Of a DNA stretch of 64,000 nt, positions 7,963 to 18,643 are shown one piece after another. The stretch spans positions 62,001-126,000 of the forward strand of contig NZ_FOLP01000011.1 in the NCBI RefSeq assembly GCF_900112425.1. Direction: 5' to 3'. Positions within the stretch are counted from its first letter, which is position 1. Each line of letters opens with the position of its first letter. The DNA comes from Variovorax sp. OK212. GTDB taxonomy: Bacteria > Pseudomonadota > Gammaproteobacteria > Burkholderiales > Burkholderiaceae_C. The notes under the pieces were generated by a model. The model was not told the DNA's origin and did no database searches. It saw nothing but the letters and a program-made list of their open reading frames with translations. The position numbers and the translations under genes were made by a program.

Positions 7963-8772
7963 ATGAGCGGCGCGGTCGACCAATTGCTGGCGCGTCTTCG
8001 CCATGAAGACGGCGTGCTGGTGCGCGTGGCGTCCACGCAGGGCTCGGCCCCGCGCGAGGCCGGCACGTGGATGGCGGTGTGGGCCGACGGCCTCACGGCC
8101 ACCATCGGCGGCGGGCAGCTCGAGTTCCAGGCCACCAAGGAAGCGCGCGATCTGCTGGCCGGCGCGCGCGCACCGTTCGACGGCATCCAGCGCTATCCGC
8201 TGGGCCCGAGCCTGGGGCAATGCTGCGGCGGGGTGATGTACCTGTCTTACCAGCGCATCACGTCGGCCGATGCAACGGCGCTGCAGCGCGAACTTGTCGC
8301 GCAGCTCAAGCCCGTGGCGCTGTTCGGCGGCGGCCACGTGGGCGCCGCGCTGGCGCGCCTGCTGGCCGCGCTGCCGTTCGCGGTGCGCTGGATCGACAGC
8401 CGCGACGGCGTCTTCCCCGACGCGCTGCCCGCGCAGATCGACACCGAGCATTCCGAGCCCGTGCAGGACGCCGTGGCCGCGCTGGCGCCGGGCAGCCGCG
8501 TGCTCATCATGAGCTTCAGCCATGCCGAAGACCTCGACATCGTCATCGCCTGCCTGAAGCGCCTGCGCGAGCGCGACGACCTGCCGTACATCGGCCTGAT
8601 CGGCAGCAAGACCAAGTGGGCCACCTTCAGCCACCGGCTCGAGGCGCGCGGTTTCACGGCTGGCGAGCTGGCCCGCGTCACCTGCCCGATCGGCGTGCCC
8701 GGCATCACCGGCAAGGAGCCCGAGGTGATCGCTGTGGCGGTGGCGGCACAGTTGTTGCAATCGCTGGGCTGA
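7963..8772 (+). CDS. xdhC: xanthine dehydrogenase accessory protein XdhC
   Basis: Binds molybdenum cofactor, supports its sulfuration and inserts it into the XdhB subunit; cytosolic. The 269-residue protein has the CoxI/XdhC N-terminal domain (GSAPREAGTWM, GGGQLEFQA, LGQCCGG) and a Rossmann-like C-terminal domain (LFGGGHVG, IGLIGSKTKW, CPIGVPGITGKEPEVIA). The family's conserved Cys pair is visible in QCCGG. It sits between uraH and puuD and not beside xdhAB, which lie 47 kb downstream. Start ATG at 7963. Confidence 0.95.
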   Translation: MSGAVDQLLARLRHEDGVLVRVASTQGSAPREAGTWMAVWADGLTATIGGGQLEFQATKEARDLLAGARAPFDGIQRYPLGPSLGQCCGGVMYLSYQRITSADATALQRELVAQLKPVALFGGGHVGAALARLLAALPFAVRWIDSRDGVFPDALPAQIDTEHSEPVQDAVAALAPGSRVLIMSFSHAEDLDIVIACLKRLRERDDLPYIGLIGSKTKWATFSHRLEARGFTAGELARVTCPIGVPGITGKEPEVIAVAVAAQLLQSLG

Positions 8773-8824
8773 ACAGGGTTTTCCCGGCGGCATCGCCTCA
8801 AAAAACCATCCCGTCCCTTGCCAA

Positions 8825-8847
8825 AACTGTATACACTTTCAGTCCAC
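8825..8847. promoter_or_regulatory. probable GntR operator, copy 2 (upstream of puuD)
   Basis: TGTATACA at 8828-8835 is embedded in AACTGTATACACTTTCAGTC, which matches the sequence between gntR and uraH over about 21 of 23 positions. It lies 153 bp before the puuD start, so it probably overlaps or flanks the puuD promoter with a long 5' untranslated region following. Control by the purine GntR protein is inferred. Confidence 0.7.
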
Positions 8848-8987
8848 AACAAGCCGCAGCGGAGCGAGGCCCATTTCATGGAGCCTGCGTTCGCGGCACT
8901 TTCTCTGCTTACAGTGCCCGCGGTGGTGAGCAGGCTGAAACCCCTCCTTGGCGCTCTCACGCGCCAACAGGGTTGAGAGAGAAGCAC

Positions 8988-10196
8988 ATGGAAAGCTACT
9001 ACCTCGACTGGGCGAACCTGCTGCTGCGCTGGGTCCACGTCATCACCGCCATCGCATGGATCGGCGCCTCCTTCTACTTCGTGATGCTGGACAACAGCCT
9101 CGAGAAGCCGCAGGACCCCGAGTCGCTCGACAAGGGCGTGGGCGGCGAGCAATGGGCCGTGCACGGCGGCGGCTTCTACAACATGCAGAAGTACGCGCTG
9201 GCGCCCAAGAAGCTGCCGGACCACCTGCACTGGTCGTACTGGGAGAGCTACAGCACCTGGATCACCGGGTTCTCGCTGTTCACCATGTCGTACCTGTGGA
9301 ACGCGAGCACGTACCTCATCGACAAGTCGAAGATGGACTGGCAGCCCGGCGCCGCCATTGCCGTGGCGCTGGCCTTCTTCGTCGTGTTCTGGATGGTCTA
9401 CGACGGCATCTGCCAGATCTTCGGGCGCCGCAAGAACGGCGACACCATCGTCGGCGTGCTGATTGCGCTGTTCATCGTCTTCGCGACCTGGCTGGCCTGC
9501 CAATGGTTCGCGGGCCGCGCGGCCTTCCTGCTGGTGGGCGCCATGATGGCCACGACCATGAGCGGCAACGTGTTCTTCTGGATCATTCCCGGCCAGCGCA
9601 AGAACGTGCAGGCCCTGCGCGAAGGCCGCCCGGTCGACCCGGTGCACGGCCAGCGCGGCAAGCAGCGCAGCGTGCACAACACCTACTTCACGCTGCCGGT
9701 GCTGTTCGCGATGCTGAGCAACCACTACAGCTTCACGTACACGCACAAGTACAACTGGATCGTGCTGCTGCTGATCATGCTGGGCGGCGCGGCCATTCGG
9801 CAGTTCTTCGTGGTGCGCCACCGCTTCAAGCTGGGCAATGCGGGCAACCCGCTGCCCTACGCGCTGGTCGGCATCGTGGTGCTGGGCCTGACCATCGTCT
9901 GGATGAAGCCCGAGCCGGCCGCCGCACCGGCGGTGGCTGCTGTCGCCGCGCCGGCCGTGCCTTTCGCCGACGTGCAGAAGGTGCTGGAGCAGCGCTGCTT
10001 CATGTGCCACGGCGCGGCCGTGCAGATGAAGAACGTGCGCGTCGACTCGCCCGAGCAGGTGGCCGCGCATGCGCAGGCGATCTACCAGCAGGTGGTGGTC
10101 ACGAAGATCATGCCGATGAACAACGCGACAGGCATCACCGACGAAGAGCGGGCGCTGATCAGCCGCTGGTTCCAGGCTGGCGCCAAGACCAACTAG
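8988..10196 (+). CDS. puuD: urate hydroxylase PuuD, membrane protein with cytochrome c domain
   Basis: Oxidises urate to 5-hydroxyisourate at the cytoplasmic membrane and passes electrons to the respiratory chain, unlike soluble oxygen-dependent uricase. In the 402-residue protein, residues 1-~310 hold about eight hydrophobic helices (MESYYLDWANLLLRWVHVIT, WIGASFYFVMLDNSLE) of the PuuD/DUF989 type. A Pro/Ala linker leads to a C-terminal cytochrome c domain with CFMCH (Cys337, Cys340, His341) and a late Met (KIMPMNN) as likely distal ligand. The start at 8988 follows a GA-rich GAGAGAGAAG ribosome-binding region. It is transcribed alone from a promoter carrying the second TGTATACA element. UraH acts on its product. 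Confidence 0.95.
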   Translation: MESYYLDWANLLLRWVHVITAIAWIGASFYFVMLDNSLEKPQDPESLDKGVGGEQWAVHGGGFYNMQKYALAPKKLPDHLHWSYWESYSTWITGFSLFTMSYLWNASTYLIDKSKMDWQPGAAIAVALAFFVVFWMVYDGICQIFGRRKNGDTIVGVLIALFIVFATWLACQWFAGRAAFLLVGAMMATTMSGNVFFWIIPGQRKNVQALREGRPVDPVHGQRGKQRSVHNTYFTLPVLFAMLSNHYSFTYTHKYNWIVLLLIMLGGAAIRQFFVVRHRFKLGNAGNPLPYALVGIVVLGLTIVWMKPEPAAAPAVAAVAAPAVPFADVQKVLEQRCFMCHGAAVQMKNVRVDSPEQVAAHAQAIYQQVVVTKIMPMNNATGITDEERALISRWFQAGAKTN

Positions 10197-10227
10197 CGCA
10201 CAGGGACAGACCGCAAGAAGACCGCCA

Positions 10228-10253
10228 TACAGGCCGTACAGGCCGTACAGGCC
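10228..10253. repeat. 9-bp tandem repeat, 2.9 copies
   Basis: The unit TACAGGCCG is repeated head to tail at 10228-10236, 10237-10245 and 10246-10253 (last copy one base short). It is followed by two copies of ATTGGCG (10261-10274). It lies in the 124-bp gap between puuD and the glycerate kinase gene. No function is apparent; it is a likely site of slipped-strand length change. Confidence 0.85.
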
Positions 10254-10271
10254 ACCACGGATTGGCGATTG

Positions 10272-10288
10272 GCGGGCCTACGGCCCGC
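10272..10288 (+). terminator. hairpin downstream of puuD (terminator-like)
   Basis: A perfect inverted repeat with arms GCGGGCC and GGCCCGC and a 3-base loop, 75 bp after the puuD stop and 32 bp before the glycerate kinase start. There is no T-run after it, so it is not a canonical intrinsic terminator. It may be a Rho-assisted stop or a 5'-UTR hairpin of the next gene. Confidence 0.4.
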
Positions 10289-10320
10289 AGCACAATCGCA
10301 GGACTGGAGACAAAGCAGCC

Positions 10321-11661
10321 ATGACCGCACCGACCCCCGCCTTCGGCCCCACCCCCGATCCGCGCGAAGCACCGCGCGCCTTCCTCGAACATCTCTACCG
10401 CGTGGCGGTGGACCGCGCACTGCCGCTGTCCACCCTCGGCGCCCACCTGCCGAAGCCGCCCAAGGGGCGCACGGTGGTGCTGGGCGCCGGCAAGGCCGGC
10501 GGCTCGATGGTGCAGGCCCTCGAAGCCCTGTGGCCGGCGGATGCGCCGCTCTCGGGCCTCGTCGTCACCCGCTACGACCACATTCCGCCGCGCCCCGAGG
10601 GCCTGGCGCAGCGCATCGAGCTCGTCGAGGCCGCACACCCCGTGCCCGACGCGGCCGGCCAGCAGGCCGCCGAGCGCATCCTGGCGCTCACGCAAGGCCT
10701 CACGGCCGACGACCTGGTGCTGTGCCTGATCTCGGGCGGCGGCTCCTCGCTGCTGGTGCTGCCCGCCGACGGGCTGACGCTGGCCGACAAGCAGCGCATC
10801 AACAAGCAGCTGCTCGAAAGCGGCGCGGGCATCGGCGAGATGAACTGCGTGCGCAAGCACCTGTCGCGCATCAAGGGCGGCCGCCTGGCTGCCGCCTGCG
10901 CCCCGGCCCGTGTGGTCACGCTGACGATCAGCGACGTGCCCGGCGACGACCCGGCCGTCATTGCCAGCGGCCCGACCGTGCCCGACGCCACCACCTGCGC
11001 CGACGCGCTCGCCATCCTCGACCGCTACGGCATCGAGGTGCCCGCGCCGGTGCGCGCGCAGCTCGAAAGCGGCGCGCTCGAGACGCCCAAGCCGGACGAC
11101 GCCGTCTTCAAGGGCCACGAGACGCACATGATCGCCACGCCCCAGCAGTCGCTCGAAGCGGCCGCCCAGGCGGCGCGCGAGGCGGGCATCGAGGTGCACA
11201 TCCTGAGCGACGAGATGGAAGGCGAATCGCGCGAGGTCGGCAAGGTGCATGCCGCGCTGGCGCGCGCCGTGGCGCACCGCGGCCAGCCCTTCGCGCGGCC
11301 GTGCGTCATTCTTTCGGGCGGCGAGACGACGGTGACCATCCGCCCGCGCCAGCCCGGCCAGGCCAAGGGCCGCGGCGGGCGTGCCGGCGAGTTCTGCATG
11401 GGGCTGGCGGGTGCGCTCATGGGCCAGCCGCAGGTGTGGGCGCTGGCGGCGGACACCGACGGCATCGACGGCGTGGAAGACAACGCGGGCGCCTTCGTCA
11501 CGCCCGACACGCTGGCGCGCGCCGCGGCCGCCGGGCGCAAGCTGTCGGACCACCTCGACCGCAACGACGCCTACGGCTACTTCGACCCCATCGGCGACCT
11601 GTTCGTGACGGGGCCCACGAACACCAACGTCAACGACTTCCGCGCGCTGCTGGTGCTGTAG
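10321..11661 (+). CDS. ttuD: glycerate 2-kinase / hydroxypyruvate reductase-type protein (MOFRL)
   Basis: A 446-residue DUF4147-MOFRL protein of the TtuD family, which phosphorylates D-glycerate to 2-phosphoglycerate (older annotation: hydroxypyruvate reductase). N-terminal segment: VVLGAGKAGGSM, LVTRYDH-like and LCLISGGGSSLL. The C-terminal MOFRL domain has ILSGGETTVTI, GRGGRAGEF and ADTDGIDGVEDNAGA. In this context it would finish the glyoxylate branch of ureide breakdown (glyoxylate to tartronate semialdehyde to glycerate to glycolysis), although glyoxylate carboligase and tartronate semialdehyde reductase are not in the window. Start ATG at 10321; alone on its strand, convergent with the next gene. 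Confidence 0.88.
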   Translation: MTAPTPAFGPTPDPREAPRAFLEHLYRVAVDRALPLSTLGAHLPKPPKGRTVVLGAGKAGGSMVQALEALWPADAPLSGLVVTRYDHIPPRPEGLAQRIELVEAAHPVPDAAGQQAAERILALTQGLTADDLVLCLISGGGSSLLVLPADGLTLADKQRINKQLLESGAGIGEMNCVRKHLSRIKGGRLAAACAPARVVTLTISDVPGDDPAVIASGPTVPDATTCADALAILDRYGIEVPAPVRAQLESGALETPKPDDAVFKGHETHMIATPQQSLEAAAQAAREAGIEVHILSDEMEGESREVGKVHAALARAVAHRGQPFARPCVILSGGETTVTIRPRQPGQAKGRGGRAGEFCMGLAGALMGQPQVWALAADTDGIDGVEDNAGAFVTPDTLARAAAAGRKLSDHLDRNDAYGYFDPIGDLFVTGPTNTNVNDFRALLVL

Positions 11662-11711
11662 GGCCCGGCCCGCTCCGGTGGGGACGGGGGCGGCTCATGG
11701 CCGCCGGACCG

Positions 11712-12299
11712 TCACTCCTTGAGGACCATGTCGATGCACATCACCGCCGCCACGATCAGCAGGCGGCGGGCATCGTCGGCCGGCACGCCCGGGTCGATCG
11801 ACAGCATGTAGTTGTCGGCGGTGGTGAACAGCTCCTTGCCCAGCCCGGCCCATTTCTTGGACACGGCGGCGAGTTCGCTGCTGCCCTGCACGAAGCGGAA
11901 GTCCCAGCTGGTCCACTTGCCCTTGAGCGTGCAGGCCATGCGCTCCTGCGCGTCGAGCACGTCGAACTTGCCGCCGATCGAGAAGAGCTTCTGCTTGAAG
12001 TAGCCGACGACCTGGTCGTTGCCGTCGAGCACCTCGACCTTCGACAGGAAGATGGACACGCCGCGGCGCACCGACAGCACCTTCTGCCCCTCGGGCGTCG
12101 ACACCACCACGTCGAACGGCGTGAAGCGCTTGTAGTCGGTGAAGCGCAGCAGCTTGCTGAAGAAGCCGAGGTTGGGCTCGCGGCATTCCAGGATCTTCTG
12201 CTGCGAATGCGGCTCGAAGATGTCGTAGTTGTTGGCGGCCTTGAAGATGCCTGCGTGTTCTTTCACGAAGAACAGGTTGTTGCTGAGCGCTGCGTGCAT
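11712..12299 (-). CDS. LURP-one / scramblase-related protein
   Basis: A 195-residue protein of the LURP-one/phospholipid-scramblase-like beta-barrel family (tubby-like fold). It has no signal peptide; the C-terminal hydrophobic helix (RRLLIVAAVMCIDMVL) is the usual central helix of this fold. Recognisable features are alternating strands such as FTPFDVVVSTPEGQKVLSVR, FLSKVEVLDGNDQVVGYFKQ and TWDFRF-like WTSWDFRFV. Bacterial members have no settled function; membrane association or lipid binding is a guess. It is divergent from the aldehyde dehydrogenase gene with a 262-bp gap. Confidence 0.75.
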   Translation of the reverse strand: MHAALSNNLFFVKEHAGIFKAANNYDIFEPHSQQKILECREPNLGFFSKLLRFTDYKRFTPFDVVVSTPEGQKVLSVRRGVSIFLSKVEVLDGNDQVVGYFKQKLFSIGGKFDVLDAQERMACTLKGKWTSWDFRFVQGSSELAAVSKKWAGLGKELFTTADNYMLSIDPGVPADDARRLLIVAAVMCIDMVLKE

Positions 12300-12450
12300 G
12301 GATTTCCCTCGGTCCTCTGTTGGTGTTGGTTTGGCGGGGATTATGTTCGGCGCGCATGACCCGCCCGTGCCGCTCCGCTGGCCGTGCCGTGACCCTGCCC
12401 GTAACCGGCGGCGGACGGGGTTTGCGAACTCGGGTTAATCTATGCCCCCG

Positions 12451-12466
12451 GCGGCCTCAAGGCCGC
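12451..12466 (+). other. 5'-leader hairpin upstream of the aldehyde dehydrogenase gene
   Basis: Arms GCGGCCT (12451-12457) and AGGCCGC (12460-12466) form a compact stem, followed by TGTTGTTG. It is 96 bp before the start codon, within the 262-bp divergent gap, which otherwise shows only an AT-rich stretch GGTTAATCTATG. Role unknown. Confidence 0.35.
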
Positions 12467-12561
12467 TGTTGTTGCCGTTGTCGCCAGCGCACCCCCGGGT
12501 GCCGCGCCGTACACCCAGATTTCCCCTTTTCATCCCCAGTCCTCGAAGGAAAAAGTTCGCC

Positions 12562-14004
12562 ATGACCGCCACCTACACCGACACCCGCCTGCTGATCGAC
12601 AACGAATGGGTCGACGCCACCGGCGGCAAGACGCTGGACGTCGTGAACCCCGCCACCGGCAAGGCCATCGGCAAGGTGGCGCATGCCAGCATCGCCGACC
12701 TCGACCGTGCCCTGGCCGCCGCCCAACGCGGCTTCGACACCTGGCGCAACACCCCCGCCAACGAACGCGCCGCCGTCATGCGCCGCGCCGCCGGCCTGAT
12801 CCGCGAACGCGCCGGCGACATCGCGAAGCTGCTGACGCAGGAGCAAGGCAAGCCGCTGGCCGAAGCCAAGGGCGAAACCCTGGCCGCCGCTGACATCATC
12901 GAGTGGTTCGCCGACGAAGGCCGCCGTGTCTACGGCCGCATCGTGCCCTCGCGCAACCTGGCCGCGCAGCAGCTCGTGCTGAAGGAGCCGCTGGGCCCCG
13001 TCGCCGCGTTCACGCCGTGGAACTTCCCCATCAACCAGATCGTGCGCAAGCTCGGCGCGGCACTGGCCACCGGCTGCTCGTTCCTGGTGAAGGCACCCGA
13101 AGAAACCCCGGCATCGCCCGCCGCGCTGCTGCAGGCTTTCGTCGACGCCGGCATTCCGCCCGGCACCGTGGGCCTGGTGTTCGGCAACCCCGCCGAAATC
13201 TCGAACTACCTGATCGCCCATCCGATCATCCGCAAGGTCACCTTCACCGGCTCGACCCCGGTGGGCAAGCAGCTGGCCGCGCTGGCCGGCTCGCACATGA
13301 AGCGCGTCACGATGGAACTGGGCGGTCACGCCCCGGTGATCGTGGCCGAAGACGCCGACGTCGCGCTGGCCGTGAAGGCCGCCGGTGCGGCCAAGTTCCG
13401 CAATGCCGGACAGGTCTGCATCTCGCCGACCCGCTTCCTGGTGCACAACAGCCTGCGCGAAGAATTCGCCCGCACGCTGGTGAAGTACACCGAAGGCCTG
13501 AAGCTCGGCGACGGCCTGGCCGAAGGCACGACCATCGGCCCGCTGGCCAACGCCCGCCGCCTGACGGCCATGGCCCATGTGCTGGAAGACGCGCGCAAGA
13601 AGGGCGCCACCGTGGCCGCCGGCGGCGAACGTGTCGGCGACACCGGCAACTTCTTCGCCCCCACCGTGCTGACCGACGTGCCGCTGGACGCCGACGTGTT
13701 CAACAACGAACCCTTCGGCCCCATCGCCGCCATCCGTGGCTTCGACAAGCTCGAAGAAGCCATCGCCGAAGCCAACCGCCTGCCGTTCGGCCTGGCCGGG
13801 TATGCCTTCACCAAGTCGATCAAGAACGCGCACCTGCTGAGCCAGAAGCTCGAGCTGGGCATGCTCTGGATCAACCAGCCCGCCACGCCGTCGCCGGAAA
13901 TGCCTTTCGGCGGCGTGAAGGATTCGGGCTACGGTTCGGAAGGCGGCCCCGAGGCACTCGAGGCTTACCTGAACACCAAGGCGGTTTCGATCCTGGGCGT
14001 TTAA
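12562..14004 (+). CDS. NAD(P)-dependent succinate-semialdehyde dehydrogenase-type ALDH
   Basis: A 480-residue aldehyde dehydrogenase of the GabD/SSADH class. Motifs: FTPWNFPINQI (cofactor binding), TFTGSTPVGKQL, the general-base Glu in TMELGGHAPVIV, the nucleophile Cys in NAGQVCISPTRF, and EPFGPI near the C-terminus. Cytosolic; oxidises a short semialdehyde to the acid. An AAGGA site at 12546-12550 supports the ATG at 12562 over upstream in-frame starts. It is monocistronic, with no transaminase or GABA transporter beside it, so the physiological substrate (succinate, glutarate or another semialdehyde) is open. Confidence 0.9.
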   Translation: MTATYTDTRLLIDNEWVDATGGKTLDVVNPATGKAIGKVAHASIADLDRALAAAQRGFDTWRNTPANERAAVMRRAAGLIRERAGDIAKLLTQEQGKPLAEAKGETLAAADIIEWFADEGRRVYGRIVPSRNLAAQQLVLKEPLGPVAAFTPWNFPINQIVRKLGAALATGCSFLVKAPEETPASPAALLQAFVDAGIPPGTVGLVFGNPAEISNYLIAHPIIRKVTFTGSTPVGKQLAALAGSHMKRVTMELGGHAPVIVAEDADVALAVKAAGAAKFRNAGQVCISPTRFLVHNSLREEFARTLVKYTEGLKLGDGLAEGTTIGPLANARRLTAMAHVLEDARKKGATVAAGGERVGDTGNFFAPTVLTDVPLDADVFNNEPFGPIAAIRGFDKLEEAIAEANRLPFGLAGYAFTKSIKNAHLLSQKLELGMLWINQPATPSPEMPFGGVKDSGYGSEGGPEALEAYLNTKAVSILGV

Positions 14005-14021
14005 GCCGGCTCACTCATCGC

Positions 14022-14738
14022 TCATTCCTCGGCGGTGGCATTCCAGAAGGCTTGCTGCACGCCGTCGAGCGATTCGAGGTCTTCAATGACACGGTCGAGC
14101 TCCGCGGGCTCGACCGCTGTCGCGTACAGCGTCGCACCGATCTCGGTGTCGGCCGGCCCGAACGGGTGCTGGTCGACATCGCGCACCGGGTAGTTCGCGG
14201 CTTCGAGCAACAGCAGCAGCTGGTCCATCACCTCGGGCCGCGCCGCGCGTGAGCAGATCACGCGCACCACGTACGTCGCTTCACTCGCTTCCTCGCTGAT
14301 CGGCTGGCGGTTGATGCGGTTCACCACGGGCCGCAGCAGCGTGTTGCTGGCCAGCACGAACAGCGCCGCAATCACCGCTTCCCCCAGCAGGTCCGCGCCC
14401 GCGCAGGCGCCCACCGCGGCCGACCCCCACAGCGTGGCGGCCGTGTTCAGCCCCGTGACGTTGGCGCCTTCCTTCATGATCGCGCCCGCGCCCAAAAAGC
14501 CGATGCCCGACACCACGTAGGCCACCACGCGCACCGCGCCGCCGCTGCCGTCGAGCCGGTTGGCCATGTCGACGAACACCGCGGCACCCACCGCCACCAA
14601 TGTGTTCGTGCGCAGGCCGGCGGTGCGTTGCCGAACCTGGCGCTCCAGGCCGATCAGCGAACCGAGGATGAAGGCGGCCGCCACGCTGATGAAGGTGTCG
14701 ACCAGCGAGAGCAGGTTGATGTTCTGGATGGCTTGCAT
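14022..14738 (-). CDS. MgtC/SapB family inner-membrane protein
   Basis: A 238-residue protein. Residues ~10-145 form four or five membrane helices with MgtC-family motifs (LIGLERQVRQRTAGLRTNTL, SGIGFLGAGAIMK, GLNTAATLW). The C-terminal ~90 residues form a soluble ACT-like domain (TYVVRVICSRA, LLLLEAANYPVRDVDQ). MgtC proteins are needed for growth in low magnesium and act on F-ATPase or membrane potential; they do not transport magnesium. It lies on the same strand as, and 3' of, the HAD phosphatase and mgtA, separated by 27 bp and 63 bp, which supports a low-Mg2+ function and possible co-transcription. Confidence 0.88.
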   Translation of the reverse strand: MQAIQNINLLSLVDTFISVAAAFILGSLIGLERQVRQRTAGLRTNTLVAVGAAVFVDMANRLDGSGGAVRVVAYVVSGIGFLGAGAIMKEGANVTGLNTAATLWGSAAVGACAGADLLGEAVIAALFVLASNTLLRPVVNRINRQPISEEASEATYVVRVICSRAARPEVMDQLLLLLEAANYPVRDVDQHPFGPADTEIGATLYATAVEPAELDRVIEDLESLDGVQQAFWNATAEE

Positions 14739-14765
14739 CGATGGTTCCCTCTTGTCGTTATGTCT

Positions 14766-15353
14766 TCATGCCGATGTTCGATCGGCCGGCGGCGGCGTGC
14801 CGGCCTGGCTCTGCATGTGCTCGCGCCAGTTGCGCTTCTCGACGCGCCTGACGTTCGGCACGCCCGCCAGGTGCGCCAGGTACGCCGCCAGCAGAGGCAA
14901 CTCCGCATCGCTCCTGTCGCCCACGAACTCGCGCACCGTCACCAGGTTGCCGTAGCTCCTGGCGTACTTGGCCGGCGTGTCGTCGACCGCAATGATCGAT
15001 TCGAGCGCATAGCCCCTGGACTTCAGTTTCTGCAGGTTCTTGACGCTCTGGTACTCGCCCGTCGTCCAGTCCCGCGTCGTGGTGCAGCGCCCGCTCGACC
15101 AGACGAACTCCAGCGCGCCGGCCGGAAAGATGCGTTCGACGACCTGCGCCGCATAGCTCTCGCCCGACGCGGTCCAGACGCCGACCCTGAACTGCGCAAG
15201 CACGGTGCTCACGAAGCCGGCAAGGTGCGGTCGCAGGTGAACGCGGTAAGGCCCGACGCGGAAGTCCTCGTCGTGCGCGAGCGTGCTTTCGGTCGCGTGG
15301 ATCAGCGTCTCGTCAAGGTCCAGCACGAGCAGTTTGCGGGTCTGAAATGTCAT
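14766..15353 (-). CDS. HAD-superfamily (FCP1/NLI-type) phosphatase
   Basis: A 195-residue HAD phosphatase of the CTD-phosphatase-like (NIF) branch. It has the DLDETLI nucleophile motif (first Asp near residue 12), VHLRPHLAGF, the WTAS second motif and a late VDDTP acidic pair. It is cytosolic; the substrate is unknown, as bacterial members have not been clearly assigned. It sits between mgtA and the mgtC-like gene on the same strand, so it may be part of the magnesium response. The C-terminal ~25 residues are hydrophilic and variable. Confidence 0.82.
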   Translation of the reverse strand: MTFQTRKLLVLDLDETLIHATESTLAHDEDFRVGPYRVHLRPHLAGFVSTVLAQFRVGVWTASGESYAAQVVERIFPAGALEFVWSSGRCTTTRDWTTGEYQSVKNLQKLKSRGYALESIIAVDDTPAKYARSYGNLVTVREFVGDRSDAELPLLAAYLAHLAGVPNVRRVEKRNWREHMQSQAGTPPPADRTSA

Positions 15354-15416
15354 GTGCGTGTCGAAGGGGCTCGCAATGGCGGTCGACGCATATTAGGGGC
15401 GATCGGGGCGGGCGCG

Positions 15417-18182
<2,766 letters not shown>

Positions 18183-18184
18183 GG

Positions 18185-18225
18185 GGTTCTCCTTCGGGGC
18201 GGCCGCCGCCCGCCCAGGGAGAACC
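18185..18225 (-). promoter_or_regulatory. hairpin burying the mgtA ribosome-binding site
   Basis: On the minus strand GGTTCTCC (18225-18218) is the exact complement of GGAGAACC (18192-18185); the second arm contains the GGAG of the mgtA ribosome-binding site. The first arm begins 8 nt after the stop of the 36-codon leader ORF. A second possible stem, GCCCGC (18231-18226) with GCGGGC (18213-18208), encloses the first arm in its loop and could compete. Structure is by eye; energies were not computed. Confidence 0.65.
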
Positions 18226-18232
18226 GCGGGCC

Positions 18233-18343
18233 TCAACAGGCCAGGGTCAACCCTTTGCGAAGCGCGGCGGCGGGCCGCGGTGTTGCTGCAATCGATCGAA
18301 GCGAAGGGGGCGCGCTAAGGCGCCAACAAGAGGCTGGGTCCAT
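18233..18343 (-). CDS. 36-codon leader peptide upstream of mgtA
   Basis: A short ORF ending 50 bp before mgtA, with an AGGAG ribosome-binding site (complement of 18350-18354) six bases before its ATG. The peptide contains five prolines (positions 3, 12, 13, 22, 24) and several Arg and Ala residues. Enteric MgtL is a proline-containing leader whose slow translation turns on mgtA; this ORF has no clear sequence similarity to it, but its position and Pro content fit the same logic. Its stop codon lies directly before the anti-ribosome-binding-site arm. Coding is inferred from the ribosome-binding site and position, not from homology. Confidence 0.55.
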   Translation of the reverse strand: MDPASCWRLSAPPSLRSIAATPRPAAALRKGLTLAC

Positions 18344-18396
18344 GGTGTGCTCCTGGGTTGCTTGCAGGTTGAAGGGAGGCCGAGCGGGCGGGCGGC

Positions 18397-18597
18397 TCAG
18401 CGGCGCGGCGCGCTGGCCGGCTGGAGCACCAGGAAGCTGCGGATGCGGCGCGTGGTCCAGAGCGCGGCGGCCTGGTCCAGCGCGGCATCCACGACCGGTT
18501 CCAGCGCGTTCGCGGTGGAAGCGCCGCTCGGCACGTGCGCCGAGGGGCGAACGCGCTGCGGTTCGTGAGGCTGACGACGAAGATGAAAGTGACGCAT
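18397..18597 (-). CDS. 66-residue small protein, first gene of the mgtA transcript
   Basis: A small ORF with a near-ideal AAGGAG ribosome-binding site (complement of 18604-18609) seven bases before the ATG. The product is basic and unrecognised: a His/Arg-rich start (MRHFHLRRQPHEPQR), a Ser/Ala middle, an amphipathic helix-like part (NALEPVVDAALDQAAALWTT) and an Arg-rich end. No signal peptide or membrane helix. It ends 53 bp before the 36-codon leader, on the same strand as mgtA, so it may be an upstream regulatory ORF or a small MgtA-related protein. Homology cannot be judged here. Confidence 0.5.
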   Translation of the reverse strand: MRHFHLRRQPHEPQRVRPSAHVPSGASTANALEPVVDAALDQAAALWTTRRIRSFLVLQPASAPRR

Positions 18598-18643
18598 GAC
18601 AAGGCTCCTTCGCGTTGAAGGGCCTCGCGCGCGAACACGCCAA

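Noticed and set aside
10228..10253. Short tandem repeats as a CRISPR remnant
   Set aside because: Units are 9 bp and directly adjacent without spacers; there are no cas genes in the window.
12562..14004. Aldehyde dehydrogenase assigned firmly as GabD of a GABA pathway
   Set aside because: No GABA transaminase or GABA transporter nearby and several semialdehydes are possible, so no gene symbol was given.
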